IMG/VR virus record: IMGVR_UViG_3300035670_001057 | Location: 1-27,335 of that record | DNA length: 27,335 bases | DNA from: a virus | Direction: 5' to 3' (one strand) | Notes under the pieces: model-generated | What the model was told of the DNA's origin: nothing | Database searches by the model: none | The model's input: only the letters and a program-made list of their open reading frames with translations | Shown: piece by piece, positions 12,949-18,996 of the stretch | Layout of the letters: the number at the start of each line of letters is the position of its first letter | Numbering within the stretch: position 1 is the stretch's first letter | Made by a program: the position numbers and the translations under genes

Positions 12949-13355
12949 CTAAAGTCTCCAATGATGTAGTCAAAAGGTCCTTCACCATGGCCAATGCAAT
13001 GCCCTGCAAGTAAAACATGCCTGGCAAGACCGTAAGGCCCTATCTCTGCATAGTTATCCCTTAGCCATTTCTTGTCGAAAAGCCTACCGGGCTTGCCGCT
13101 CCTGTCCCAAGCAATAGAGAAGAACTTTACATTGTCAACAAAGTCTCCATATTCATCTCTTATTTCATAGTCATGATCTTTCGTTAAATAATCAATGCGG
13201 CTCCATAGCTGCTGCCAATTACTAATGCCATCTTCTGGATATACGTGGAGGCCAAAGCACCAGCCGTAAGAGCTTTTACCAAGATGCAAAGGAGGCTCTT
13301 CTTCTTTGCCGCAATGAGGGCATTTAGGAGCGTGAAGATAGTAGTTGCAGCCCAT
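12945..13355 (-). CDS. Conserved phage protein with MGCNYYL start and CxxC
   Basis: 136 residues from ATG 13355, which overlaps the upstream TAA by one base; the frame extends further upstream, but MGCNYYL is the typical start of this phage family. It has KCPHCGKEEEPPLHLGKSSY, a zinc-ribbon-like half site with His, and further on EIRDEYGDFVDNV. Proteins of this kind occur in many phages, with unknown function. Confidence 0.8.
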   Translation of the reverse strand: MGCNYYLHAPKCPHCGKEEEPPLHLGKSSYGWCFGLHVYPEDGISNWQQLWSRIDYLTKDHDYEIRDEYGDFVDNVKFFSIAWDRSGKPGRLFDKKWLRDNYAEIGPYGLARHVLLAGHCIGHGEGPFDYIIGDFS

Positions 13356-13654
13356 TACTTTACTGCCTCCTGAAGCCTCTTCCACATCCATTGCTCCTTA
13401 GTGTCAGGGCGCATCAGCTCATAGCCTTCATGATCAATGATGGCATCACCAGCGCTGTCTATGTGGCCTTCAACATCCCTGCGCCAGATGCCCTTACAGG
13501 AGCCTTGCTGGTCAAAGATGGCAATAGTGTCCTCCCGGTCCTCCATGGCAAGCCTGACGTGGAAGAGAAGGTCTCTCAAGCGGGCCGCTTGGTAGCGGCC
13601 CTTGCTAGGAGGGAAATACGGGCCGTTGTCTTGATAAGTGGAAATGGTCAGCAT
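13355..13654 (-). CDS. 99-residue hypothetical protein
   Basis: ATG at 13654. It has an alpha/beta look: RLRDLLFHVRLAMEDREDTI then AIFDQQGSCKGIWRRDV and a C-terminal helix. The coding region includes a GGGCCGCT/AGCGGCCC hairpin (13582-13601), a type repeated elsewhere in the window. The stop is coupled to the next gene. No family recognised. Confidence 0.75.
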   Translation of the reverse strand: MLTISTYQDNGPYFPPSKGRYQAARLRDLLFHVRLAMEDREDTIAIFDQQGSCKGIWRRDVEGHIDSAGDAIIDHEGYELMRPDTKEQWMWKRLQEAVK

Positions 13655-13657
13655 GGT

Positions 13658-13885
13658 TCAAAAAGCAGAACGGTCGAGAATGGTTTCAGGCTCTTCTTCA
13701 ACCTCATGGACAATTTCTTTGAGCTGATCAATAACACAACGAATAGCGTAGGCAGCTCCTGGCCCCACATTGTCTAATGCTTCGTCCATAGTCCTAATTT
13801 CATCATGCACTTCTTGAATGGTTTCAAAAGTCTTAAGGGCGTAAGGTACGCCCCATTCATCATCAACAATGAGAGAATAAGGCAT
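13658..13885 (-). CDS. 75-residue acidic hypothetical protein
   Basis: ATG 13885 is preferred over TTG 13891. It is an acidic protein with two predicted helices (TIQEVHDEIRTMDEAL and CVIDQLKEIVHEVEEEPE). It starts two bases after the upstream stop and ends three bases before the next gene starts, so the cluster is tightly packed. No family recognised. Confidence 0.75.
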   Translation of the reverse strand: MPYSLIVDDEWGVPYALKTFETIQEVHDEIRTMDEALDNVGPGAAYAIRCVIDQLKEIVHEVEEEPETILDRSAF

Positions 13886-13887
13886 GA

Positions 13888-14229
13888 TCAAAGCTCCTTG
13901 TCTTGTTCAATGTAATTAGCAATATCTTCAAAGCTTGCATCATAATTGTCGTTGTGATCAGTGGCCCTGTCATGCAAAATTGTGGGATTGGGCACGTCAA
14001 GGCCGGCCCATTTTTGTACTGAACGAGGAAGCACTCCCCCTTCTGTTTCAAAGTTCCACAGATAAACGCTTTCTTGATTCCATTGAAGACCATGCTCTTT
14101 GATATAGAGATCAGTGAGCACGCCTAAGCAACAGAATTTGCCGCAATGGTAAAGACTTTCTTTACCTTGCTGGTACTCTCCAGAGCGAAGAGCTTCTATC
14201 CAGCGTTGCTTGATTTCTTGGTTCATCAT
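13888..14229 (-). CDS. Conserved phage protein with CCLGVL motif
   Basis: 113 residues. The sequence WIEALRSGEYQQGKESLYH, then KFCCLGVLTDLYIKEHG, LPRSVQKWAGL and SFEDIANYIEQ is a pattern common in unrelated phages and occasionally bacteria: a 'gYxQgkg-L--CCLGVL' core followed by 'LP--V--WaGL'. Function is unknown. It is flanked by other small coupled genes. The start at 14229 could also be the second Met. Confidence 0.85.
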   Translation of the reverse strand: MMNQEIKQRWIEALRSGEYQQGKESLYHCGKFCCLGVLTDLYIKEHGLQWNQESVYLWNFETEGGVLPRSVQKWAGLDVPNPTILHDRATDHNDNYDASFEDIANYIEQDKEL

Positions 14230-14232
14230 GAT

Positions 14233-14415
14233 TCAGTCCTCAATAATGCGAAAATCAGGGTCGTTGTTGCGTTGTATCCATCTGCATTGATTTAATTCAG
14301 GCCACACTACGAAAAGCTTATCGTGATGATCCTGTTCAACAATGGCAGTGGTGAGTTTAGTGCCGATGCGTGATTTGCCTTTCTTTGAAAGAGCAATAAT
14401 GTTGATTGCTTTCAT
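14233..14415 (-). CDS. 60-residue hypothetical protein
   Basis: ATG 14415 gives a short beta-rich protein (LTTAIVEQDHHDKLFVVWPE, then LNQCRWIQRNND). The longer frame upstream is rejected because it would span the hairpin at 14434-14452 and overlap the previous gene out of frame. No family recognised. Confidence 0.7.
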   Translation of the reverse strand: MKAINIIALSKKGKSRIGTKLTTAIVEQDHHDKLFVVWPELNQCRWIQRNNDPDFRIIED

Positions 14416-14433
14416 TGTTTTATAGAGGGGAGC

Positions 14434-14452
14434 GGGCCGCTTGTGGCGGCCC
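14434..14452 (-). other. GGGCCGC hairpin between genes
   Basis: GGGCCGC (14434-14440) pairs with GCGGCCC (14446-14452). It lies 9 bases after the stop at 14462 and has no T-run on the minus strand, so termination is uncertain. Same family as hairpins at 13582 and 22894. Confidence 0.5.
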
Positions 14453-14461
14453 TTGTGCGAA

Positions 14462-14746
14462 TCAGGCGGCTTGCATTGACCATTGCTTGTCCATCCAACG
14501 CTGGCGATCATCAGCGCTTTCAAAGAGAGCAACGGGCTCATCGCTGTTGGGCTTGGTGCAGAAAAACTTGCTGGTGAGCAGTTTGCTGGTGCGAGCATCG
14601 CGGAAGTCTGCTGTCCAGAGCCAGAAGCCCTGGCAAGAAGCAACAAGCTTCACGCGTCGCTCAGTGCCCTTAGGAGCGCAGGAACGCCACCACTGCCCCT
14701 GCGTGGGGGAGAAGGCAGCCATGGTGAAGATAAGACGGTCAGTCAT
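14462..14746 (-). CDS. 94-residue hypothetical protein
   Basis: ATG 14746 is used because the frame upstream only reads through the intergenic hairpin cassette. The product has QGQWWRSCAPKGTERRVKLV then SCQGFWLWTADFRDARTSKL, suggesting a small beta-barrel or SH3-like fold. Its leader carries the CTGTATTGTT cassette. No family recognised. Confidence 0.7.
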   Translation of the reverse strand: MTDRLIFTMAAFSPTQGQWWRSCAPKGTERRVKLVASCQGFWLWTADFRDARTSKLLTSKFFCTKPNSDEPVALFESADDRQRWMDKQWSMQAA

Positions 14747-14829
14747 TGGAAGAAGAAAGGAGGGGCTCGCGCCTCGTTGGAACAACAATACAGCATGAAG
14801 GCCCCTTGAAAGGGGCCTGTTACAAAGCT
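14747..14829 (-). promoter_or_regulatory. Intergenic hairpin-promoter cassette, copy 1
   Basis: In minus-strand order: TTTGTAACAG after the upstream stop, hairpin GGCCCC/GGGGCC, CTGTATTGTT (TATTGT at 14790-14785) as a -10-like element, then a GGGGC/GCCTC hairpin and a CU-rich leader to the ATG. Copies 2-5 follow the same plan. Confidence 0.6.
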
Positions 14830-15120
14830 TCACACAAGCTCAATCCGATCAATGGCGAAATCGGGGTGGAGCTGCTGGCAGACGGAACGGGCCTGGTCAG
14901 CAGAGAAAGCGATGTAGGCAAGCGCGTCATAACGCTGGTTTCTACGGCAGAAACCATGGCATACGAACTTACGCTCTACAGGCTCAATGGTTTTGATGAT
15001 GTAGTGAGGGCGGGAATCTGCTACGTGCTGCGTGGCCTGCTCCGGAGAGGCAGCATCAATGAGAAGCTCGCACTGGCCACCATTGCGGGAGTTGGTGCAG
15101 AGGATGGAATAGGAAGTCAT
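14830..15120 (-). CDS. 96-residue hypothetical protein
   Basis: ATG 15120 after the cassette. The sequence SYSILCTNSRNGGQCELLID, then PEQATQHVADSRPHYIIKTI and FSADQARSVCQQLHPDF suggests two alpha/beta repeats of similar design (strand, then a helix beginning PEQA or ADQA). No family recognised. Confidence 0.7.
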   Translation of the reverse strand: MTSYSILCTNSRNGGQCELLIDAASPEQATQHVADSRPHYIIKTIEPVERKFVCHGFCRRNQRYDALAYIAFSADQARSVCQQLHPDFAIDRIELV

Positions 15121-15214
15121 TGGTCTTGAGAAGGAGAGGCTCGCGCCTCGGAACAAAGGAATAATACAGAAGAAAGGGGGCCAGAAGCCCCCTGTTCATG
15201 AATCGTTACAAAGC
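15121..15214 (-). promoter_or_regulatory. Intergenic hairpin-promoter cassette, copy 2
   Basis: GGGGGC/GCCCCC hairpin, CTGTATTATT with TATTAT (15166-15161), the closest to consensus of the set, and a GAGGC-GCGA-GCCTC hairpin (15136-15149) before the ATG at 15120. Confidence 0.65.
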
Positions 15215-15430
15215 TCAGGCTTGTTGGATCAGGGTCACCCAATAGCAATCAGGAGCTTCTTCATCTTGGTAGGAATGCACTAGTCCCTTGCTGATCAGAG
15301 CGCCCAGCACGCCAGCGCAGGTGTGACTATTGTTGAATGGGTCGAGTTCATGAAGCCAGCCGCAGCCAGGCTCATCCATGCCTTCTTGGATGGAGCTGTA
15401 GAGAAGCTGTTCTTTGTCGGTGAGGGTCAT
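15215..15430 (-). CDS. 71-residue protein, winged-helix-like
   Basis: ATG 15430. LTDKEQLLYSSIQEG, then CAGVLGALISKGLVHSY and CYWVTLI resemble a small winged-helix domain: two helices, a recognition helix and a beta hairpin ending in a hydrophobic strand. DNA binding is therefore possible but unproven. Confidence 0.7.
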   Translation of the reverse strand: MTLTDKEQLLYSSIQEGMDEPGCGWLHELDPFNNSHTCAGVLGALISKGLVHSYQDEEAPDCYWVTLIQQA

Positions 15431-15641
15431 TGATCTTGGAAAGGAGAGGCTCGCGCCTCAATGAACCAACAATACAGTCTGGAGGGCCTGCAATGCCCGT
15501 CTGTTACAAAGCTTCATAAAGAGGAGAGGGCTGCGGGGGCAGCCCTTGGCTGAGCTAGGCCAAGCTTCACGAGGCAAGGCTTTAACGACACTCAGTTGCC
15601 GGTAACGCTCCAATGAAGAAAAATTGGGCGAAGCGATACTA
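15431..15641 (-). promoter_or_regulatory. Intergenic cassette, copy 3, with extra hairpins
   Basis: TATTGT at 15474-15469 and the GAGGC/GCCTC hairpin (15446-15459) precede the ATG at 15430. Upstream are GGGCTGC/GCAGCCC (15528-15545), a terminator-like hairpin followed on the minus strand by TCTCCTCTTT, and CTTGGC/GCCAAG just beyond. No ATG-started gene is seen. Confidence 0.55.
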
Positions 15642-15899
15642 TCACATTTGATCGCAGATGCCCATCAACACTTCACCCACATATTTCCTTGCTGCTTCAA
15701 TGTGACCAAAGGCTTCGGAGCGTTCATCGCGGGCCTGATAGTAAGCATCAGGGCCTTGTGGATAGAAATCTCGCCCGTTACACGTTGTAGAAGCAAAAGC
15801 TTCTAGGGCTTTGGTGAGCGCATCGTAAGCAGCAGCGTATTCATCGCGGAGAGTGGTCTTGCCAGTGCCGTTGAGATGAAGAGTGGGAACAGTTGCCAT
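15642..15899 (-). CDS. 85-residue hypothetical protein
   Basis: ATG 15899. A helical protein: TLRDEYAAAYDALTKALEAF, then DAYYQARDERSEAFGHIEAA and RKYVGEVLMGI. Probably a two- or three-helix bundle. The longer upstream frame overlaps the previous gene and is not used. Confidence 0.7.
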   Translation of the reverse strand: MATVPTLHLNGTGKTTLRDEYAAAYDALTKALEAFASTTCNGRDFYPQGPDAYYQARDERSEAFGHIEAARKYVGEVLMGICDQM

Positions 15900-15936
15900 T
15901 AGGGAGGTTGCGGAAAGTGAGGAGGGTAAGGAGGGC

Positions 15937-16158
15937 TCAGCCGTGGATGATGCTGTTGAAATATTGTTCGGCCTCCCATTTCCGATCAAAAAGGCCGTAG
16001 CTCGTGTCGTGAAGCTGGAATTCAGTGATGCGTTCCCAGCCATAAGCTTCCCACTTCGTGGAACCATCTGCGCAGAGGAAAGGGCGAATGCCGTAGCCGC
16101 TGTGCTGTGCCTGACGGTCAGCTTCGAGACGGGCCTCGTAGGAAGGATAGTGATTCAT
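15937..16158 (-). CDS. 73-residue hypothetical protein
   Basis: ATG 16158. The sequence YEARLEADRQAQHSGYGIRP, then FLCADGSTKWEAYGWERITE and DRKWEAEQYFNSI looks like a compact alpha/beta protein. It is preceded by cassette copy 4. No family recognised. Confidence 0.7.
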   Translation of the reverse strand: MNHYPSYEARLEADRQAQHSGYGIRPFLCADGSTKWEAYGWERITEFQLHDTSYGLFDRKWEAEQYFNSIIHG

Positions 16159-16238
16159 TGATTCGGAGGGGCATCGCTGCCTGAACTGAGAGAACAATAC
16201 AGCAGAAAGGCCCTGTTTCCAGGGCCTGTTACAAAACT
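16159..16238 (-). promoter_or_regulatory. Intergenic hairpin-promoter cassette, copy 4
   Basis: TTTTGTAACAG, hairpin AGGCCCTG/CAGGGCCT, then CTGTATTGTT (TATTGT at 16199-16194) and a CU-rich leader to ATG 16158. Confidence 0.6.
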
Positions 16239-16448
16239 TTACGAAGCGTGGAGGCTTTCAATGCGAAAGGGACCAAGGCGGCCTATTCTTAATGCTTTTT
16301 CCTTGACAAATTGCTGACTGTTGGTTTTAGTGTTTTTAATTTTGTATAAACCAGTTTCAGGAATGGCCTTGACAATAATATACTCCCCCCTCCATTGTTT
16401 AAAGCCAAAGTCATACAAATCGACAATAGTGCCAACGGAGAATTTCAT
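16239..16448 (-). CDS. 69-residue protein, small beta-barrel-like
   Basis: ATG 16448 overlaps the upstream TGA (ATGA). KFSVGTIVDLYDFGFKQWRG, then EYIIVKAIPETGLYKIKN and a tail RIGRLGPFRIESLHAS suggest an SH3/KOW-like barrel. No family recognised. Confidence 0.7.
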   Translation of the reverse strand: MKFSVGTIVDLYDFGFKQWRGEYIIVKAIPETGLYKIKNTKTNSQQFVKEKALRIGRLGPFRIESLHAS

Positions 16449-16636
16449 GAGGACAATAGACGCTTGATGTCGCGCTCTACATTCTTCAATGCTCGCCAAT
16501 CAGTGCAGCTTGTGCTGCAAACAAGAGTCTTGCCAGAAGAATGCTTAAACACATAATGTTTGTTCTTTCTGTGAAGAACAAAGCCATGTTGTTTAACAAG
16601 CTCAAACAATGCGCGTCTATTATCCTTTAATGCCAT
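16445..16636 (-). CDS. 63-residue HicA/YcfA-like protein
   Basis: ATG 16636, sharing one base with the upstream TAA. ALFELVKQHGFVLHRKNKHY, then VFKHSSGKTLVCSTSCTDWR and a C-terminal helix LKNVERDIKRLL follow the small double-stranded-RNA-binding-like plan of HicA toxins (helix, G-x-x..H-x-V-F-x-H, strand, helix). The partner it overlaps is not recognisably HicB, so a toxin-antitoxin pair is not supported; an RNA-binding role is possible. Confidence 0.6.
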   Translation of the reverse strand: MALKDNRRALFELVKQHGFVLHRKNKHYVFKHSSGKTLVCSTSCTDWRALKNVERDIKRLLSS

Positions 16637-16875
16637 TATAAAAAGCGCCAGATATCGTCTTGCATGCTGTCAGCAAGCGTTAGGAAGAAAGCTTTTGTAC
16701 GCTTATTTGGTTGACTTGCTGGGGCATACTGAGGGGCTTTATGAACAAGGGCCAGAAGCTTAGAGCGAGCAGCAGCGCGATCATCACGAGAATAGCTTGA
16801 CAAAGAATAGCCAGAGTCCTGCACCATGCGAGCAATGGCACGTTGGGAGCGAGTGAGAAAGGGAGTGTAAGTCAT
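16636..16875 (-). CDS. 79-residue hypothetical protein
   Basis: ATG 16875 overlaps the upstream TGA by four bases (ATGA) and its TAA overlaps the next ATG. It is basic and helical (LTRSQRAIARMVQDSGYSLS, RAAARSKLLALVHK). No family recognised. Confidence 0.75.
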   Translation of the reverse strand: MTYTPFLTRSQRAIARMVQDSGYSLSSYSRDDRAAARSKLLALVHKAPQYAPASQPNKRTKAFFLTLADSMQDDIWRFL

Positions 16876-17234
16876 TGTTCGTCAGAGAGTTGTTCAAGAG
16901 CGCGGCGAACAACGTTAGCAACATCTGCTGCTATACGATAATCAGCAACAGCCGTGTCAATGGCTAACAGTGCTTGCTTCTTCAAGCTTGGCGGCTTGGG
17001 GTGGCGGGCGGCGCGGAGTCTGCTGATGGCTGTTCCGTAACCATTGAGCATCAGCCACTCACAGCACGCCTGTAGCTCCTGGTCTGCGCCCGTTCGATAT
17101 GCAAGCCTGGCAACTTCACCAGCGATGAAACCAGTCGATTCTGCGGGGTGCAACCGCTTGGCCTCAGCGAGCCACTCGGCAAACAGCTCAGGCGGTGGAG
17201 TTATGGGATGATTGCAATCATTAGAAATGTTCAT
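16872..17234 (-). CDS. Cyanophage-type hypothetical protein, paralogue of 19161-19505
   Basis: 120 residues with PPPELFAEWLAEAKRL, TGADQELQACCEWL, AARHPKPPSLKKQALLAI and a C-terminal RALEQLSD. The second copy at 19161-19505 has the same elements in the same order. The same arrangement is familiar from cyanophage genomes, where several copies per genome occur. The conserved Cys-Cys-Glu-Trp and PKPPSLK are the best landmarks. Function unknown. Confidence 0.8.
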   Translation of the reverse strand: MNISNDCNHPITPPPELFAEWLAEAKRLHPAESTGFIAGEVARLAYRTGADQELQACCEWLMLNGYGTAISRLRAARHPKPPSLKKQALLAIDTAVADYRIAADVANVVRRALEQLSDEQ

Positions 17235-17237
17235 TGA

Positions 17238-17516
17238 TCAAAAGACGAGGGTTTGACCGTTAGCTTTGATGCTCAACACGCGCTCACAATCAAACGAGCG
17301 CCATGCACCTTCGCCTGCAGTGCGGGCAATAGTGAAATCACGACAGCGAATGATCGACGGCTTCTTTACGGCAGTGCCAGTGCCTTTAATTTCTTTGGTG
17401 TCGCGAGGATTAAAGCAAAGGCTACGAACAGAACCGTCTGCTTTTACAAAACGCACGTTCACAATGCTACTGCCAGCATTGAAGATGAAGCTTTTAATTT
17501 TGTCAGTTTTAGTCAT
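17238..17516 (-). CDS. 92-residue protein, WYL_2/DUF2693-like
   Basis: ATG 17516. IVNVRFVKADGSVRSLCFNP, then GTGTAVKKPSIIRCRDFTIA and GAWRSFDCERVLSIKANGQT match the phage pattern 'V-F-K-DGs-R--cf ... v-D-----WRsi--d-v--i--nG', which I associate with the WYL_2/DUF2693 small-barrel family. Possibly nucleic-acid binding. A good promoter lies upstream (17592-17620). Confidence 0.7.
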   Translation of the reverse strand: MTKTDKIKSFIFNAGSSIVNVRFVKADGSVRSLCFNPRDTKEIKGTGTAVKKPSIIRCRDFTIARTAGEGAWRSFDCERVLSIKANGQTLVF

Positions 17517-17591
17517 TGGAGGAGCCATCGCTGGCAAAGGACTAGAGAAGGAAAGAGGCCCCCGAAGGGGCCGTCCCGCGTTCCCGAGGGA

Positions 17592-17620
17592 ACAATAGAG
17601 CTACTGCACGGCGTTGTCAA
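17592..17620 (-). promoter_or_regulatory. Strong sigma70-like promoter, cassette copy 5
   Basis: Minus strand TTGACA (17620-17615), a 17-base spacer and TATTGT (17597-17592). It identifies TATTGT as a real -10 element. It sits in the 3' end of the 63-residue gene and is followed by GTTCCC/GGGAAC and GGCCCC/GGGGCC hairpins before the ATG at 17516. Confidence 0.75.
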
Positions 17621-17792
17621 GGGGATCAACTGGGAAGCCGTTGGCAATGCGGCAATAGCGTTCTGGGTGGAGCTTTAGGCATTTTGTCAAGCCCTCTTGG
17701 TTTGGCATTGCTTGAGGAGCAGCCACCAGAGCAAAGGCACCAAGCCCAAGGGCGCAGGTGACAAGCATGAAAGAAGCAAGGTTTTTAGCCAT
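17601..17792 (-). CDS. 63-residue exported small protein
   Basis: ATG 17792. The N-terminus (KNLASFMLVTCALGLGAFAL then VAAP) is a signal peptide or anchor; cleavage after Ala-x-Ala is plausible. The mature part is about 40 residues with two cysteines (KCLKLHPERYC) that could form a disulphide in the periplasm. It starts four bases after the RlpA-like gene, so the two are probably expressed together and act outside the cytoplasm. No family recognised. Confidence 0.7.
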   Translation of the reverse strand: MAKNLASFMLVTCALGLGAFALVAAPQAMPNQEGLTKCLKLHPERYCRIANGFPVDPLDNAVQ

Positions 17793-17796
17793 GATT

Positions 17797-18153
17797 TCAG
17801 AGGCGAGCGATACAGACGCGGGCAGTGCCTTGGCTGGGTGAAGCAATCTTTGAGAAGCTGCCATAGGACAAATCGATCATGCGTCCCCCGTAGTATGGGC
17901 CGCGATCAAGGATGGTCACCACAGTCTGCTTTCCATTGTCACGGTTCGTTACAAGGAGGCGTGTGCCAAATGGAAGCGATGGGTGGGCGGCAATGGAGCC
18001 GTAGGCATTAAATCGAGCACCACTAGCGGTGCGCTGTCCGTCGTAACCATCTCCAATGCCATAGTGCGAGGCGGTGCCGCATTGCCTTGCATGAGCAGGC
18101 GTTGGGAAAAAGGGAGCGAGGAGCAGAAGAGAAAGAAGAAATCGTGAAAGCAT
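17797..18153 (-). CDS. RlpA-like double-psi beta-barrel protein with signal peptide
   Basis: 118 residues from ATG 18153. Residues 1-22 form a signal peptide (LSRFLLSLLLLAPFF..PAHA). The rest carries the RlpA/DPBB pattern: GTASHYGIGDGYDGQRTASG, RFNAYGSIAAHPSLPFGTRL, VTNRDNGKQTVVTILDRGPY and GRMIDLSYGSF. The Asp of ILDRGP and of MIDLS are the residues usually placed in the active groove. RlpA proteins cut peptidoglycan glycan strands lacking stem peptides; the SPOR domain is missing. In a phage, a role in lysis or wall remodelling is likely. It begins a two-gene exported operon. Confidence 0.88.
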   Translation of the reverse strand: MLSRFLLSLLLLAPFFPTPAHARQCGTASHYGIGDGYDGQRTASGARFNAYGSIAAHPSLPFGTRLLVTNRDNGKQTVVTILDRGPYYGGRMIDLSYGSFSKIASPSQGTARVCIARL

Positions 18154-18199
18154 CAAGCTGGTGAAAAGAACTAGAGAGGCCCATCGCCATCGCTGACGA

Positions 18200-18228
18200 C
18201 AGTCTTACCATTGTGCCATGGCTGTCAA
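18200..18228 (-). promoter_or_regulatory. Putative promoter for the RlpA operon
   Basis: TTGACA (18228-18223) on the minus strand, followed at 16 bases by AAGACT. The -10 match is weak, but NANACT-type -10 elements recur in this window (CATACT, CACACT). The -35 overlaps that of the divergent plus-strand promoter. Confidence 0.4.
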
Positions 18229-18250
18229 GGGGCTTGCTGGGTGCTATGCT
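18222..18250 (+). promoter_or_regulatory. Putative promoter of the plus-strand ncRNA
   Basis: CTGTCA (18222-18227), a 17-base spacer and TATGCT (18245-18250), with TG two bases upstream of the -10. Predicted start near 18257. Confidence 0.55.
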
Positions 18251-18256
18251 TTGAAA

Positions 18257-18473
18257 GCAGTCGGTTCTAGCGGCTTAATTGCTGCTCCTGTCGTAAGGCG
18301 GGCCGTGAGGGTGAACGGGCATAGGCAGTGTGGGTGATGCCGTATGGCTTCGCCAAGGAGCTAGTCATTCTCCTGAGAGGCACACTGCCCTTCTAGGCGA
18401 GGAGATTTCCCCTAGTTGTTTTTGTTCATCGGAGGCTGCGCAAGGGAGGGAGGGCGAAAGCCCTCCTTTCTTT
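18257..18473 (+). ncRNA. Candidate ~217-nt structured non-coding RNA
   Basis: Bounded by the promoter at 18222-18250 and a strong terminator at 18449-18473. GCAGTC (18258-18263) can close with GGCTGC (18434-18439). GGCAGTGTG (18324-18332) pairs perfectly with CACACTGCC (18381-18389), enclosing two hairpins, GGC-TTC-GCC (18346-18354) and AGGAG/CTCCT (18356-18374), as in a three-way junction. A further stem CTAGG/CCTAG follows. No convincing ORF: the only ATG frame (18218-18337) begins inside the promoter. It does not match a class I can name; 6S-like or phage-specific RNA are options. Confidence 0.6.
18449..18473 (+). terminator. Intrinsic terminator of the ncRNA unit
   Basis: GGAGGGC (18449-18455), loop GAAA, GCCCTCC (18460-18466), then TTTCTTT. 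Confidence 0.88.
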
Positions 18474-18480
18474 GTGCCTA

Positions 18481-18509
18481 TACACAGCCAGCCGACAGTA
18501 GGCTATACA
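18481..18509 (+). promoter_or_regulatory. Putative promoter of the 66-residue plus-strand gene
   Basis: TACACA (18481-18486), a 17-base spacer and TATACA (18504-18509), ending 17 bases before the ATG at 18527. It comes directly after the ncRNA terminator. Confidence 0.5.
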
Positions 18510-18526
18510 GGATCAGCCGATTTTCC

Positions 18527-18727
18527 ATGGAAAAGAAACTGTCTAAAGAGCAAGAGCGTGAACGCCTTGCACGATGGCTAGGAAAAGGAGAAGTTTATAT
18601 TCCACCGAGCGAAGAAGTTTATGATCCTCGCAATGAAGATGATTTTGATACGTGGTCTGTAGGCATGGAGCCTATTCCTGGCGATCATACGTGGGCAAAA
18701 GAAAAGGCTCCTGATGGAGCCTTTTGA
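18527..18727 (+). CDS. 66-residue acidic hypothetical protein
   Basis: ATG 18527. The N-terminal half is a charged helix (KLSKEQERERLARWLGKGEV) and the rest is acidic with VYDPRNEDDFDTWSVGMEP. The last codons (KAPDGAF) form the arm of the bidirectional terminator, so coding sequence and terminator overlap. It is an isolated plus-strand gene between minus operons. No family recognised. Confidence 0.7.
   Translation: MEKKLSKEQERERLARWLGKGEVYIPPSEEVYDPRNEDDFDTWSVGMEPIPGDHTWAKEKAPDGAF
18702..18725. terminator. Bidirectional terminator
   Basis: AAAAGGCTCC and GGAGCCTTTT flank a 4-base loop. The T-run serves plus-strand transcripts (TTTTGATT) and, read the other way, minus-strand transcripts (TTTTCTTTTG) from the convergent operon that ends at 18748. 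Confidence 0.88.
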
Positions 18728-18747
18728 TTAGACATTAGCGAAGGTGG

Positions 18748-18996
18748 CTATTGAGATTCAAGCTCATCAGCGATAGCGAGGAGTTTTTCACGGACGGGAT
18801 CATACTTTTCGTATTGAAGTATTTTCCCGTCGGTCCACACGTCCTCATAATTAAGGGGCGCCACTTGATCTGCAGCGGCTCGCAGGGTAGCGGCAGCGAT
18901 CCATCGAGATTCATTGAGGCAATCATCTGAGCCATAGGATTGGGCACCATGAGCGGCATCCAGCACTGCCTGCGCGGCGGAGGAGAGTTTAGTCAT
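18748..18996 (-). CDS. 82-residue cyanophage-type helical protein
   Basis: ATG 18996. TKLSSAAQAVLDAAHGAQSY, AAATLRAAADQVAPLNYEDV and REKLLAIADELESQ follow a pattern frequent in Synechococcus phage and host small proteins ('SpAAQAV-DAA ... ALRAAADQV ... LLaIA-ELE'). Function unknown. Its 5' end overlaps the zinc-motif gene by 8 bases. Confidence 0.75.
   Translation of the reverse strand: MTKLSSAAQAVLDAAHGAQSYGSDDCLNESRWIAAATLRAAADQVAPLNYEDVWTDGKILQYEKYDPVREKLLAIADELESQ

Noticed and set aside
16239-16636. HicAB toxin-antitoxin module
   Set aside because: The 63-residue protein is HicA-like, but its overlapping partner has no HicB features.
18218-18337. 39-codon plus-strand ORF
   Set aside because: Its start lies inside the predicted promoter and upstream of the predicted transcript start; the region folds as RNA.
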